From: an uncultured Oscillospiraceae bacterium
GTDB taxonomy: Bacteria > Bacillota > Clostridia > Oscillospirales > Oscillospiraceae
Assembly: GCA_948766235.1 (NCBI GenBank)
Contig: CAQCFX010000001.1
Location: 1 to 54,213, forward strand
Direction of reading: 5' to 3'
Length of the DNA: 54,213 nucleotides
A model generated the notes under the pieces. That model did no database searches and had not been told where the DNA came from. It saw only the letters and a list, made by a program, of their open reading frames with translations. The stretch's first letter is position 1; each line of letters starts with the position of its first letter. Both the position numbers and the translations under genes were made by a program. Below, in pieces: positions 1-7,660 of the stretch.

Positions 1-758
1 TACTGGTAGAAGTCGTAGGGGCTGGTTTTGTTGGGGTCCAGCCACACGGCGTTGCCCGCCGTCTTGCCCATCTTGTTCCCCTGGGAGTCAGTGAGCAGGT
101 TAATGGTCATACAGTGGGAATCCTTGCCCAGCTTCCGGCGAATCAGCTCCGTGCCCCCCAGCATATTGCTCCACTGGTCGTTGCCGCCGCACTGAAGATT
201 GCAGCCCACGGTCTGGAACATATGGTAGAAGTCGTAGGACTGCATAATCATATAATTGAATTCCAGGAAGGACAGGCCCTTCTCCATACGCTGCTTGTAG
301 CAGTCCGCCCGGAGCATATTGTTCACCGAGAAGCAGGCCCCCACCTCCCGCAGCAGCTCCACATAGTTCAGGTCCAGCAGCCAGTCGGCGTTGTTGAGCA
401 TCATGGCCTGGCCGGGGCCCTCGCCGAAGTCGATGAAGCGCTCCATCTGATGCTTAAAGCACTGGGCGTTGTGGTTGATATCCTCCCGGCTGAGCATCTT
501 GCGCATATCGGTGCGGCCGGAGGGGTCGCCGATGGTGGTGGTGCCGCCGCCGATCAAGGCGATGGGCTTATTGCCCGCCTGCTGGAGCCGCTTCATCAGG
601 GTGAGGGTGACAAAGTGGCCCGCCGTCAGGCTGTCCGCCGTGCAGTCGTAGCCGATATAAAAGGTGGCCTTGCCGTTGTTGATGAGGTTCTTCACCTCGT
701 CTTCGCTGGTGACCTGGGCCACCAGGCCCCGGGCCACAAGTTCGTCGTAAATTGTCAT
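1..758 (-). CDS. tyrS: Tyrosyl-tRNA synthetase (N-terminal part, runs off the window)
   Basis: Cytoplasmic class I aminoacyl-tRNA synthetase charging tRNA-Tyr. The visible 252 residues begin MTIYDELVARGLV. They contain the TyrS Rossmann-fold landmarks IGYDCTADSLTAGHF (the HIGH-equivalent region), IGGGTTTIGDPSGRT, the tyrosine-pocket stretch QCGGNDQWSN and KMGKT (the KMSKS equivalent). The tRNA-binding C-terminus lies beyond base 1. The ATG at 758-756 follows a GGAG ribosome site. An acetyltransferase gene ends 12 bases upstream, and both genes lie behind a T-box leader whose specifier appears to be a Tyr codon, so expression should respond to uncharged tRNA-Tyr. Confidence 0.96.
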   Translation of the reverse strand, partial: MTIYDELVARGLVAQVTSEDEVKNLINNGKATFYIGYDCTADSLTAGHFVTLTLMKRLQQAGNKPIALIGGGTTTIGDPSGRTDMRKMLSREDINHNAQCFKHQMERFIDFGEGPGQAMMLNNADWLLDLNYVELLREVGACFSVNNMLRADCYKQRMEKGLSFLEFNYMIMQSYDFYHMFQTVGCNLQCGGNDQWSNMLGGTELIRRKLGKDSHCMTINLLTDSQGNKMGKTAGNAVWLDPNKTSPYDFYQ

Positions 759-770
759 GATAATTTCTCC

Positions 771-1238
771 TCACTTTTTATAATATATCAAAGTCATCTT
801 ACCATTAATCTCCCGCGTTTCCCCGGTTGGACGGTACCCCATCTTTTCATACAGATGGCAGTTTCTCTTTTCCTGTAGGTGCGTACCCAGCACCCAGTCT
901 TTGCCTCCATAAAGCTCCTCGGCCAGCCTGATCGCCTGCTGGGCGATCCCCCGATTGCGGTATTCCGGCCGGACAAACAGCAGAGAAATTTGTTTGCTCT
1001 CATTTGCTCGAGCAACGATCCGAATACCGCCAACCGATTCTTCTTCCCATTTGATCCAGTAAAAGAAGGAGTCCGCCTGGGTCATCTTTTCCCGCACACG
1101 TTCCAGCGTTTGGCAGGCCGGATTGGTTTCCCTGTCCTGATACCTTTCTAGAAGCTCCAAAAAAGCTGTCCTCTGCATTTGCCAAAACTGTTCCGCCTCC
1201 TCCAGCGGAACCTTTGCCAACTGTATTTTGTCCTTCAT
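771..1238 (-). CDS. GNAT-family N-acetyltransferase located between T-box and tyrS
   Basis: A 155-residue GNAT-fold protein. The acetyl-CoA binding region reads LLFVRPEYRNRGIAQQAI, followed by the late GNAT motif NCHLYEKMGYRPTGET. The acceptor substrate cannot be inferred. The start at 1238 is chosen because AGGGGGTGA lies just upstream; the longer in-frame reading would begin inside the T-box leader. It is the first gene of the tyrS transcript, so tyrosine-tRNA charging should control it. No signal peptide or membrane segment is visible. Confidence 0.85.
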   Translation of the reverse strand: MKDKIQLAKVPLEEAEQFWQMQRTAFLELLERYQDRETNPACQTLERVREKMTQADSFFYWIKWEEESVGGIRIVARANESKQISLLFVRPEYRNRGIAQQAIRLAEELYGGKDWVLGTHLQEKRNCHLYEKMGYRPTGETREINGKMTLIYYKK

Positions 1239-1504
1239 CAAAATCACCCCCTGTCCCGTCAAGGACAGAGGGCGAAAGCTCGCGGTACCACCTCTGTTTT
1301 GCCGCTTTCTCACAAAAGCGGCCTCATGGAGTCCCCAGCAGGACCCCGGCGCTGTACCGGGCGCACCCGTCCGGCCCTACTGGGGAAGCTCCCGTTCAGG
1401 CGGCTGCTCCGAGGGGTATTCGCCGCCGTCTCCTCTCCCCCTTCCACCGAAACGGGGGCTCTCTGGGCAGGAGGCCGATGGGTACTATTCCTCATCCTCG
1501 CATT
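1239..1504 (-). ncRNA. Tyrosine-specific T-box leader
   Basis: Read on the minus strand, the leader has the T-box order. A GAGGAATAGTACC segment (AGUA loop of stem I) comes first, then CAGAGAGCCCC, then GGTGGAAG, then GAATACCCCTCGGAGC. The UAC in the last segment sits at the specifier position, which fits tyrS. The antiterminator sequence GGTGGTACCGCG follows at about 1285-1296. The competing hairpin pairs CTCTGTCC with GGGACAGGGG; its 3' arm contains the ribosome site of the acetyltransferase gene and only four U residues follow it. Confidence 0.92.
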
Positions 1505-1510
1505 GGCAGG

Positions 1511-1539
1511 ATGATATCACAAATGCGCTCCCTTGTCAA
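1511..1539 (-). promoter_or_regulatory. Sigma-A promoter of the T-box/tyrS transcript
   Basis: On the minus strand TTGACA (1539-1534), a 17-bp spacer ending in TGA, and TATCAT (1516-1511). This is a near-consensus extended -10 promoter placing the start of transcription near 1504. Confidence 0.8.
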
Positions 1540-1643
1540 ATTCTTTTTCCCCTGTTGCGCTTAAAAATCCCGCAGCAAAAGATTTTCCTCCGGTTGGAAA
1601 CGCTGAAGAAATCTTGGAATTTGATAAAATTTACAAAAAGTTC

Positions 1644-1672
1644 TTTACAATCCGGGTTGCAACTGTTATAAT
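1644..1672 (+). promoter_or_regulatory. Sigma-A promoter for the 26-codon ORF
   Basis: TTTACA (1644-1649), 17-bp spacer, TATAAT (1667-1672). The distance to the ORF start is about 26 bases after the predicted transcription start. Confidence 0.75.
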
Positions 1673-1704
1673 GTAGTTTACCATAACACAAGGAGGTGAT
1701 GACG

Positions 1705-1785
1705 ATGAAGGTCATCTGGACCGTGCCCGTTGATATCGACGAGTTGATCTTCGCCGGAGAGACTACCGTTCCCAGCGACCGCTGA
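1705..1785 (+). CDS. Unrecognised 26-residue peptide with strong expression signals
   Basis: ATG at 1705 with AGGAGG at 1691-1696, 8 bases away; an in-frame ATG at 1699 is too close to the ribosome site. The peptide begins MKVIWTVPVDIDELIFAG, ends in TTVPSDR and is acidic. It has no cysteine, no signal peptide and no obvious membrane helix. It is bracketed by a consensus promoter and a short rho-independent terminator, so it forms a self-contained transcription unit of about 170 bases between the divergent tyrS leader and the convergent his operon. I do not recognise the family. A regulatory or small-protein role is possible, as is an unrecognised sRNA carrying a chance ORF. Confidence 0.55.
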   Translation: MKVIWTVPVDIDELIFAGETTVPSDR

Positions 1786-1821
1786 GCCTGACGGAATCCT
1801 TTCTACGGTATAAGATACGAC

Positions 1822-1849
1822 TCGTCCCTTTGGGGGCGATTTTTATTTT
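1822..1849 (+). terminator. Terminator of the 26-codon ORF
   Basis: Seven-pair stem TCGTCCC / GGGGCGA with a 4-base loop and one G-T pair, followed by TTTTTATTTTA. Confidence 0.65.
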
Positions 1850-1852
1850 ATG

Positions 1853-1885
1853 AAAACCCCGGCTGCTGTGCAGCCGGGGTTTTCA
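1853..1885. terminator. Bidirectional terminator at the end of the his operon
   Basis: Perfect 14-base arms AAAACCCCGGCTGC / GCAGCCGGGGTTTT around TGT, with T runs on both strands. It lies directly after hisE and would also stop readthrough from the small plus-strand unit. Confidence 0.85.
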
Positions 1886-1897
1886 TTTCCCCGCCAA

Positions 1898-2221
1898 TCA
1901 GCTCTCCCGGTCCACCTGCTTCATCTGCTTCAGGTTGCCGATTTTCTGCGCCCGACGCTCCAGCTCGGCCAGCACGTCGTCCAGCGGGATGCCCTTTTCC
2001 GCCAGCATCACCATCAGGTGGTAGATAAGGTCGGAGACCTCGCCCACCGTGTCGGAGGGCACGTCATTTTTTGCCGCGATAATGGTTTCGGCGCACTCCT
2101 CCCCCACCTTTTTCAGAATCTTATCCAGCCCCTTGTCAAACAGATAACAGGTGTACGACCCCTCCTGGGGGTGGGCCTTTCGGTCCAGAACCACCTGGTA
2201 CAGTCTCTCCAATGTACTCAT
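1898..2221 (-). CDS. hisE: Phosphoribosyl-ATP pyrophosphatase
   Basis: 107 residues, the usual length for a stand-alone HisE. It hydrolyses PR-ATP to PR-AMP in step 2 of histidine synthesis. The all-alpha MazG-like core is visible as KVGEECAETIIAAKND and DLIYHLMVMLAEKG, which carry the acidic metal ligands. The ATG overlaps the hisI stop in an ATGA junction, indicating translational coupling. It is the last gene of the operon, followed by a strong terminator. Confidence 0.95.
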   Translation of the reverse strand: MSTLERLYQVVLDRKAHPQEGSYTCYLFDKGLDKILKKVGEECAETIIAAKNDVPSDTVGEVSDLIYHLMVMLAEKGIPLDDVLAELERRAQKIGNLKQMKQVDRES

Positions 2222-2562
2222 CGTCTCTCCTCCTGAGCGTTTTCAAGCGGAATTTCCCGGAAAAAGCAGCTGCGCGCTCCCGTGTGGCAGGTGGGGCCGT
2301 CCGGCTTACAAATGTAGAGCAAAGTGTCCGTGTCGCAGTCGGTGTAAATCTCCCTGATGTGGAGGAAATTTCCGCTGCTCTCCCCCTTGTTCCACAGCTT
2401 TTGGCGGCTTCGGCTCCAAAACCAGGCGGTTTTGGTCTCCAGCGTGCGCTCCACCGCCTCCCGGTTGGTAAAGCCCAGCATGAGCACCTCTTTGCTGTCC
2501 GCCTCCTGGATGACAACGGGAATCAGCTCCGATTTTTGAAACAGAAGGTCCAAATCAAACAT
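2218..2562 (-). CDS. hisI: Phosphoribosyl-AMP cyclohydrolase
   Basis: 114 residues, a stand-alone HisI not fused to HisE. It opens the adenine ring of PR-AMP in step 3 of the pathway. The family signature WSRSRQKLWNKGESSGN is intact, with the metal-site DCDTDT motif and a downstream Cys in CHTGARSCFF. The start at 2562 has GAGGTGAGG upstream. A longer in-frame reading runs into hisF and is not used. Confidence 0.95.
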   Translation of the reverse strand: MFDLDLLFQKSELIPVVIQEADSKEVLMLGFTNREAVERTLETKTAWFWSRSRQKLWNKGESSGNFLHIREIYTDCDTDTLLYICKPDGPTCHTGARSCFFREIPLENAQEERR

Positions 2563-2567
2563 AGCCC

Positions 2568-3323
2568 TCACCTCACCGGGATGCGCTTCCCGCGCAGATA
2601 CTCCTTCACCTGGGGCACTGTCAGCTCCCCGAAGTGGAACAGGGAGGCCGCCAGCGCCGCGTCGCACCCCGTCTCCTGAAACACTTGGGCGAAATGCTCC
2701 AGGCTGCCGCAGCCCCCCGAGGCAATCACCGGGATGGACACGGCCTGCGTCACCGCCTTTGTCATCTCCAAATCGAAGCCCGCCTTGGTGCCGTCCGCGT
2801 CCATGGAGGTGAGCAGAATCTCTCCCGCCCCCAGCGCCTGGCCCCGGCGCGCCCACTCCACCGCGTCCAGCCCGGTGGGGGTGCGCCCCCCCGCGGTCAC
2901 CACCTCGTACCAGCCCTCGGGCCGGAGCCGCGCGTCAATGGCCAGCACTACGCACTGGGAGCCGAAGCGCCCCGCGGCGCGGGCAATCAGACTCTCGTCC
3001 TTCACCGCGGCGGAGTTGACGGAGATTTTGTCCGCCCCCGCCCGGAGCAGCCGTTGGAAGTCGTCCAGGGTGCGGATGCCGCCCCCCACGGTGAGGGGAA
3101 CGAACACCTGGGCGGCGGTGCGCTCCACCACGTCGGCCACAGTGTCCCGAGCGTCGCTGGTGGCGGTGATGTCCAGGAACACAATCTCGTCCGCCCCCTG
3201 GTTGGAGTAAAACTTCGCCAGCTCCACCGGGTCGCCCGCGTCCCGGATGTTCACAAAATTGACCCCTTTTACCACCCGGCCGTCCCGCACGTCCAGGCAG
3301 GGGATGATGCGCTTGGCTAACAT
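2568..3323 (-). CDS. hisF: Imidazole glycerol phosphate synthase, cyclase subunit
   Basis: 251 residues, normal HisF length. A (beta/alpha)8 barrel opening MLAKRIIPCLDVRDGRVVKG with the first catalytic Asp in CLDV. The second catalytic Asp is in VLAIDAR, and phosphate loops are seen in VGGGIRT and IASGGCG. It uses ammonia from HisH to close the imidazole ring, releasing AICAR. The start overlaps the end of the upstream P-loop gene by 7 bases, and HisI follows after 5 bases. Confidence 0.96.
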   Translation of the reverse strand: MLAKRIIPCLDVRDGRVVKGVNFVNIRDAGDPVELAKFYSNQGADEIVFLDITATSDARDTVADVVERTAAQVFVPLTVGGGIRTLDDFQRLLRAGADKISVNSAAVKDESLIARAAGRFGSQCVVLAIDARLRPEGWYEVVTAGGRTPTGLDAVEWARRGQALGAGEILLTSMDADGTKAGFDLEMTKAVTQAVSIPVIASGGCGSLEHFAQVFQETGCDAALAASLFHFGELTVPQVKEYLRGKRIPVR

Positions 3324-3826
3324 GGCAGGCCCTCCAAATATCGGTCGATGTCCTTTTGCGACCTCAAAACCACCGTTTTCTCCGGGTAGCGCTCCACAAC
3401 CTGCCGAAACTCTCCCCGTTTTTTCCGAGTGCGCCCTTCCCATAGAATCCACCACATGAACTCCGGGTCCATTTTCTCCGGGCACCCCTCGCCCATATCC
3501 ACCCGGGTCTTTCCCCGGTAGCGAAAAAAGCGCTTCCACGCCCGGGCAAAGCAGACCAGCCGGGGAAAATCTAACATGATAATCTCGTCCGCCTGGGATA
3601 AGCGGCGCTCGTACTCAAATTTTGTATAATTTCCGTCAATGACCCATTCCGGCTGCTCCATAAACTCATGGACCAGTCTGTGCGCCTCCCCGCGGTCCCG
3701 CTCCTGCCAGCCCGGGGCCCAGTGCACCCGGTCAAAGTGGAGCACCGGGACGCTGTACCGCTCCCCCAGCGCCCTGGCCAGAGTGGACTTGCCCGCCCCG
3801 CTGTAGCCAATCACCGCGATTTTCAT
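3317..3826 (-). CDS. P-loop NTPase of the topology-modulation (FlaR-like) / adenylate-kinase-like family
   Basis: 169 residues. Walker A is GYSGAGKST at residues 7-15, followed by LHFDRVHWAPGW, WVIDGNY and the lid-like segment DEIIMLDFPRLVCFARAWKR. Together these are typical of small nucleotide-kinase-like proteins annotated as DNA topology modulation protein. The true substrate of this family is poorly defined. It sits inside the his operon with an ATGA overlap to hisA and a 7-base overlap with hisF, so it is translated with them. No histidine-pathway step is missing that such a kinase would supply. Confidence 0.8.
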   Translation of the reverse strand: MKIAVIGYSGAGKSTLARALGERYSVPVLHFDRVHWAPGWQERDRGEAHRLVHEFMEQPEWVIDGNYTKFEYERRLSQADEIIMLDFPRLVCFARAWKRFFRYRGKTRVDMGEGCPEKMDPEFMWWILWEGRTRKKRGEFRQVVERYPEKTVVLRSQKDIDRYLEGLPC

Positions 3827-4548
3827 TCCTGGGCTCCCGCTTCCCGGACGGCCTGGGCCAAATCCAGCGTCCCGGCGTAGTACGCCTTGCCGATGATGGC
3901 CCCGTACAGCCCCATGTCCCGCAGCCGCTTCACATCGTCCAGGGTGGTCACTCCGCCGGAGGCCACGATATCGCACCCCACCGCATTTTGCAGCGCGGCC
4001 AGCTGGTCATAGCTGGGCCCGGACAGCATCCCGTCGGTGGCGATATCGGTAAAGATTAGGGTTTTGACTCCCTTTTCCTCCATCCGCCGGGCCAGCTCCA
4101 GGCAGTCTATCCCGGAGTCCCGCTCCCAGCCCGCCGTGCGCACCCGGCCGTTGAGGCAGTCGATGCCCACCGCCACCCGTTCCGGCCCGTACTGGCCCAG
4201 GGCGTAGTCCACCACCTCCGGCCTGGTGACGGCGGCGGAGCCTATCACCATGCGGGCCGCCCCCGCCTCGCCCACGGTAATCACGTCCAGTTCGCTTTTG
4301 ATTCCGCCGCCCAGCTCCACCTTCAGGCCGGACTGCTGGATGACCTCATAAATATGGGGGAAGTTGTGCCGCACGCCGTCCCGCGCGCCGTCCAGGTCCA
4401 CCATGTGCACCCATCTGGCCCCGGCCTCCCCAAAGGCCCGCGCCGTCTCCAGGGCGCTGTTGGCCACCTGGCTGACAGTGGAAAACTCCCCTTTTTTCAG
4501 GCGGACGCAGCGCCCATCCTTCATGTCGATAGCTGGAAATAAAATCAT
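3823..4548 (-). CDS. hisA: Phosphoribosylformimino-AICAR-P (ProFAR) isomerase
   Basis: 241 residues. A barrel paralogous to HisF, opening MILFPAIDMKDGRCVRL with the catalytic Asp in AID. The second Asp lies in FTDIATDGML, with phosphate-binding VELGGGI and IVASGGV. It performs the Amadori isomerisation of ProFAR to PRFAR. It overlaps hisH upstream by 4 bases and the P-loop gene downstream by 4 bases. Confidence 0.96.
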   Translation of the reverse strand: MILFPAIDMKDGRCVRLKKGEFSTVSQVANSALETARAFGEAGARWVHMVDLDGARDGVRHNFPHIYEVIQQSGLKVELGGGIKSELDVITVGEAGAARMVIGSAAVTRPEVVDYALGQYGPERVAVGIDCLNGRVRTAGWERDSGIDCLELARRMEEKGVKTLIFTDIATDGMLSGPSYDQLAALQNAVGCDIVASGGVTTLDDVKRLRDMGLYGAIIGKAYYAGTLDLAQAVREAGAQE

Positions 4549-5153
4549 CGGTTCAATTCTCCAAAATTCTTTAAAATTTGCAGGCCCGTCTCCCCGCTCT
4601 TTTCCGGGTGGAACTGGCAGCCATACACCCCGCCCCGGGCCACGGCGGCCACCACCGGCGGGCCGTACTCCGCGAGGGCCGCCACATCCTCCTCCCGAGC
4701 CGCACGGCCGCAGAAGGAGTGGACAAAGTACACGCAGACCCCCTCGTCCACTCCCCGGAACAGGGGGGACGGATTGGGAAAGCTCAGACTGTTCCAGCCG
4801 ATGTGGGGCAGTTTATACGGCGTCTGAATCCGCTCCACCCGCCCGGGAATCAGGCCCAGGCCGGGACAGCTGCGCCCCTCCTCGCCCTGGTCGAACAACA
4901 GCTGCATCCCCAGGCAGATGCCCAAAATGGGCTTGCGCCCCGCCTGAGCCAGCACCGCCCGGTCCAGCCCCGTCTGGCGCAGCTTGTCCGCCGCGTCGGG
5001 AAAGGCGCCCACGCCGGGCAGAATGACGGCGTCCGCCCCCTCGATCTCCCCAGCCTCGCCGGTGACGAGGGTTCTCTGCCCCAGATAGGCCAGGGCGTTG
5101 GACACGCTTTTCAGGTTGCCCACGCCGTAGTCCACAATGGCGGTATACCCCAT
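4545..5153 (-). CDS. hisH: Imidazole glycerol phosphate synthase, glutaminase subunit
   Basis: 202 residues, class I glutamine amidotransferase. The nucleophile elbow LGICLGMQLLFDQ holds the catalytic Cys, and YGCQFHPEKSG holds the catalytic His and Glu. PGVGAF is the oxyanion-side motif. It supplies ammonia to HisF. The ATG at 5153 shares a base with the hisB stop (TGATG). The longer in-frame extension reads through hisB and is rejected. Confidence 0.96.
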   Translation of the reverse strand: MGYTAIVDYGVGNLKSVSNALAYLGQRTLVTGEAGEIEGADAVILPGVGAFPDAADKLRQTGLDRAVLAQAGRKPILGICLGMQLLFDQGEEGRSCPGLGLIPGRVERIQTPYKLPHIGWNSLSFPNPSPLFRGVDEGVCVYFVHSFCGRAAREEDVAALAEYGPPVVAAVARGGVYGCQFHPEKSGETGLQILKNFGELNR

Positions 5154-5734
5154 CACAGCGCCCCCTTGGTAGAGGTGACGCCCTCTCCTTCCACGCCCAC
5201 GGCCTGCTTCAGCGCCAGCCCCAGGGACTTGAACAGCGCCTCGGTGATGTGGTGGGCGTTGTCCCCGTACTCGCACTTCTGATGGAGGGTGATGCCCCCG
5301 TTCACGGCGAACGCCCGCATAAACTCCGCCGTCAGGCAGCTGTCGTAGCCGCCGATTGCGCTCTGGGGCATGGGCGCGTCAAACACCAGGTAGGGCCGGT
5401 TGGACAGGTCCAGCACCGTGCGGCACAGCGCCTCGTCCATGGGCACGAAGGCCGCGCCGAACCGGCGGATGCCCGTTTTGTCCCCCAAAGCCTGCTTAAA
5501 CGCCTGGCCCAGCACAATACCTGCGTCCTCCACCGTGTGGTGGCCGTCCACGTGCAGGTCGCCCAGGGCGGACAGCTCCAGCCCGAACCCGGCGTAAAAG
5601 GCCAGGGCGGTGAGCATATGGTCAAAAAAACCGATGCCGGTGGACACATTCACCTCTCCCCCGTCCAGGCAGAGGGTGACGCTGACGTCCGTCTCTTTGG
5701 TGGTGCGCTGTATCGCCGCTTGACGCATAGACAA
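5153..5734 (-). CDS. hisB: Imidazoleglycerol-phosphate dehydratase
   Basis: 193 residues, a monofunctional IGPD without the phosphatase domain found in enterobacteria. Both metal-binding repeats are present: FFDHMLTALAF with DGHHTVEDAGIV, and LHQKCEYGDNAHHITEALFK. It dehydrates IGP to imidazole acetol phosphate. The next enzyme, HisC, is not encoded in this window, nor is an obvious histidinol-phosphate phosphatase. Confidence 0.96.
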   Translation of the reverse strand: MSMRQAAIQRTTKETDVSVTLCLDGGEVNVSTGIGFFDHMLTALAFYAGFGLELSALGDLHVDGHHTVEDAGIVLGQAFKQALGDKTGIRRFGAAFVPMDEALCRTVLDLSNRPYLVFDAPMPQSAIGGYDSCLTAEFMRAFAVNGGITLHQKCEYGDNAHHITEALFKSLGLALKQAVGVEGEGVTSTKGAL

Positions 5735-5747
5735 ATCCCCCTATTAC

Positions 5748-7022
5748 TTATTGGAAACGCACTTGGATGGAATTGGCGTGGGCGGTGAGCTTCTCCGCCT
5801 TTGCCAGCGTGATAATCTCCTGGGAAATGGGCTCCAGGGCAGCTTGGTCAAACTCCAGCACGCTCATGGTCTTGAGGAAGCTGTCCACCCCCAGGGGCGA
5901 GAAGAACCGGGCGGTCCCGCTGGTGGGCAGCACGTGGTCCGGCCCCGCCAGGTAGTCCCCCAAGGGTTCCGGCGTGTAGGCCCCCAGGAACACCGCCCCC
6001 GCGTTTTTCACCTGGGGCAGCAGCGCCCGGGGATTCTCCGTCACAATTTCCAGGTGCTCCGGGGCGATTTCGTTGGCCAGCTCCACGCACTGCTTTAAGC
6101 TCTCGCACACAATGGCGCAGCCAAAGTCCCGCAGGGAGGTCTCCATAATCTCGGACCGGGCCAGATACCCCGTCTGCCGGACAATCTCAGCGTCCACCGC
6201 CCGGGCCAGCGCCCCATCGTCGGTGAGCAGCACAGCGGAGGCCAGCTTGTCATGCTCCGCCTGGCTCAAGAGGTCGGCGGCCACGTATTTGGGGTTGGCG
6301 CTGCCGTCGGCAATCACCAGCACCTCCGACGGTCCGGCCACCATGTCGATGTCCAGCGCGCCGTAGGCCAGCCGCTTGGCCGCCGCCACATAGGCGTTCC
6401 CCGGCCCCACCAGCTTGTCCACCCGCAGGATGAAGCCCGCGCCGTAGGCCGCCGCCGCCACCGCCTGGGCGCCGCCCACCGCGATCACCCGGTCCACTCC
6501 CGCAATCTTCGCCGCGGCCAGCACCGCGTTACTGAGGTTTTCCGTGGGCGGGGTGAGCATCACAATCTCCTCCACCCCGGCCACCTTGGCGGGGATGGCG
6601 TTCATCAGCACCGAGCTGGGATAGGCGGCCGTGCCGCCGGGGACGTAGATGCCCACCCGGCTCAGCCCCCGGACCACCCGGCCCACCCTTCCCCCGTCGG
6701 GGGAGGTCCACTCCATGGTCTTCACCAGCAGCTTCTCGTTGTAATCCCGGATGTTCCGCGCGGCGTGCTCCAGCGCGGCCACCAGCTCAGGCGGGCAGGC
6801 GGCATACGCCTCGTCCAGCCGCTCCTTTGGCAGCTCGTAGGGCGCCGCGGCGTCAAATTTAAGGGAATAGCGCTCCACCGCGCTCAGGCCCTCCGCCCGC
6901 ACATCCTCCATAATGGCCTTGACGGCCTGCTCAATGTCGGCGTTTTTCTCCGCGGCCCGGGCGCGCATGGCGCTGAGCTGCCGGCGCTCGGCCGCGCCGT
7001 CCGCCCGAATGATGGTAATCAT
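5748..7022 (-). CDS. hisD: Histidinol dehydrogenase
   Basis: 424 residues, normal length. It catalyses the two final NAD-dependent oxidations of histidinol to histidine. Family landmarks are GIYVPGGTAAYPSSVLM, VGPGNAYVAAAKRL, the zinc-site region AEHDKLASAVLL and IAPEHLEIV carrying the catalytic Glu-His pair. The start overlaps hisG by 4 bases (ATGA). Thirteen bases separate it from hisB. Confidence 0.96.
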   Translation of the reverse strand: MITIIRADGAAERRQLSAMRARAAEKNADIEQAVKAIMEDVRAEGLSAVERYSLKFDAAAPYELPKERLDEAYAACPPELVAALEHAARNIRDYNEKLLVKTMEWTSPDGGRVGRVVRGLSRVGIYVPGGTAAYPSSVLMNAIPAKVAGVEEIVMLTPPTENLSNAVLAAAKIAGVDRVIAVGGAQAVAAAAYGAGFILRVDKLVGPGNAYVAAAKRLAYGALDIDMVAGPSEVLVIADGSANPKYVAADLLSQAEHDKLASAVLLTDDGALARAVDAEIVRQTGYLARSEIMETSLRDFGCAIVCESLKQCVELANEIAPEHLEIVTENPRALLPQVKNAGAVFLGAYTPEPLGDYLAGPDHVLPTSGTARFFSPLGVDSFLKTMSVLEFDQAALEPISQEIITLAKAEKLTAHANSIQVRFQ

Positions 7023-7660
7023 GCCCTTCCCTCCAATTCCCGCTCGATACGCGTTAAAAAGTCGGTGATCTCGTTTTTATATAGCTTCATGGACGCGGTG
7101 TTCACAATAAGCCGCGCCGACACCTGGGCCACATCCTCAATGGGCTCCAAGCCGTTCTCCTTCAGGGTGGCCCCCGTCTCCACAATGTCCACAATGCCGT
7201 CGGCCAGGTCCAAAATGGGGGCCAGCTCCACGCTGCCCTCAATCTTGATGATGTCCACGTCCATCCCCTTGCCCTCAAAAAAGGCGCGGGTGACGTTGGG
7301 GTATTTGGACGCAATCCGCCGAGTCTTGTAGGTGCCGTAAAAGTCGCCGCCCTTTTTCACCGCCAGGGCAAACCGGCAGCGGCCGAAGCCCAAATCCAGC
7401 ACCTCGTAAAAGGCCCCGCCCTTCTCTAAAATGGTGTCCTTGCCCACGATGCCCAAATCGCAAACCCCGTGCTCCACGTAGGTAATCACATCGGGGGCCT
7501 TGGCCAGCACCGCGTCCAGGGGGTAGTTGGGCAGGGCGTGGATGAGCCGCCGCCCCGGATTGCGCACCGGGGCGCAGTCCAGCCCCGCCGCCTCAAACAG
7601 CTCCACAGCTTTGTCCTGCAAGCGCCCCTTGGTCAGGGCGATTCTCAGCCGCTCGCTCAT
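7019..7660 (-). CDS. hisG: ATP phosphoribosyltransferase, short form catalytic subunit
   Basis: 213 residues from ATG 7660. This is the short HisG that lacks the C-terminal regulatory domain and needs HisZ. MSERLRIALTKGRLQ opens the periplasmic-binding-like fold; DLGIVGKDTILEKG and the PRPP loop ADGIVDIVETGATL are intact. It commits ATP and PRPP to histidine synthesis. The ATG overlaps the hisZ stop (ATGA). A GTG at 7672 is a possible alternative adding four residues. Confidence 0.95.
   Translation of the reverse strand: MSERLRIALTKGRLQDKAVELFEAAGLDCAPVRNPGRRLIHALPNYPLDAVLAKAPDVITYVEHGVCDLGIVGKDTILEKGGAFYEVLDLGFGRCRFALAVKKGGDFYGTYKTRRIASKYPNVTRAFFEGKGMDVDIIKIEGSVELAPILDLADGIVDIVETGATLKENGLEPIEDVAQVSARLIVNTASMKLYKNEITDFLTRIERELEGRA

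Noticed and set aside
1239..1313. N-terminal extension of the GNAT gene reading through the T-box antiterminator
   Set aside because: The extra codons translate conserved RNA structure; a good ribosome site precedes the ATG at 1238.
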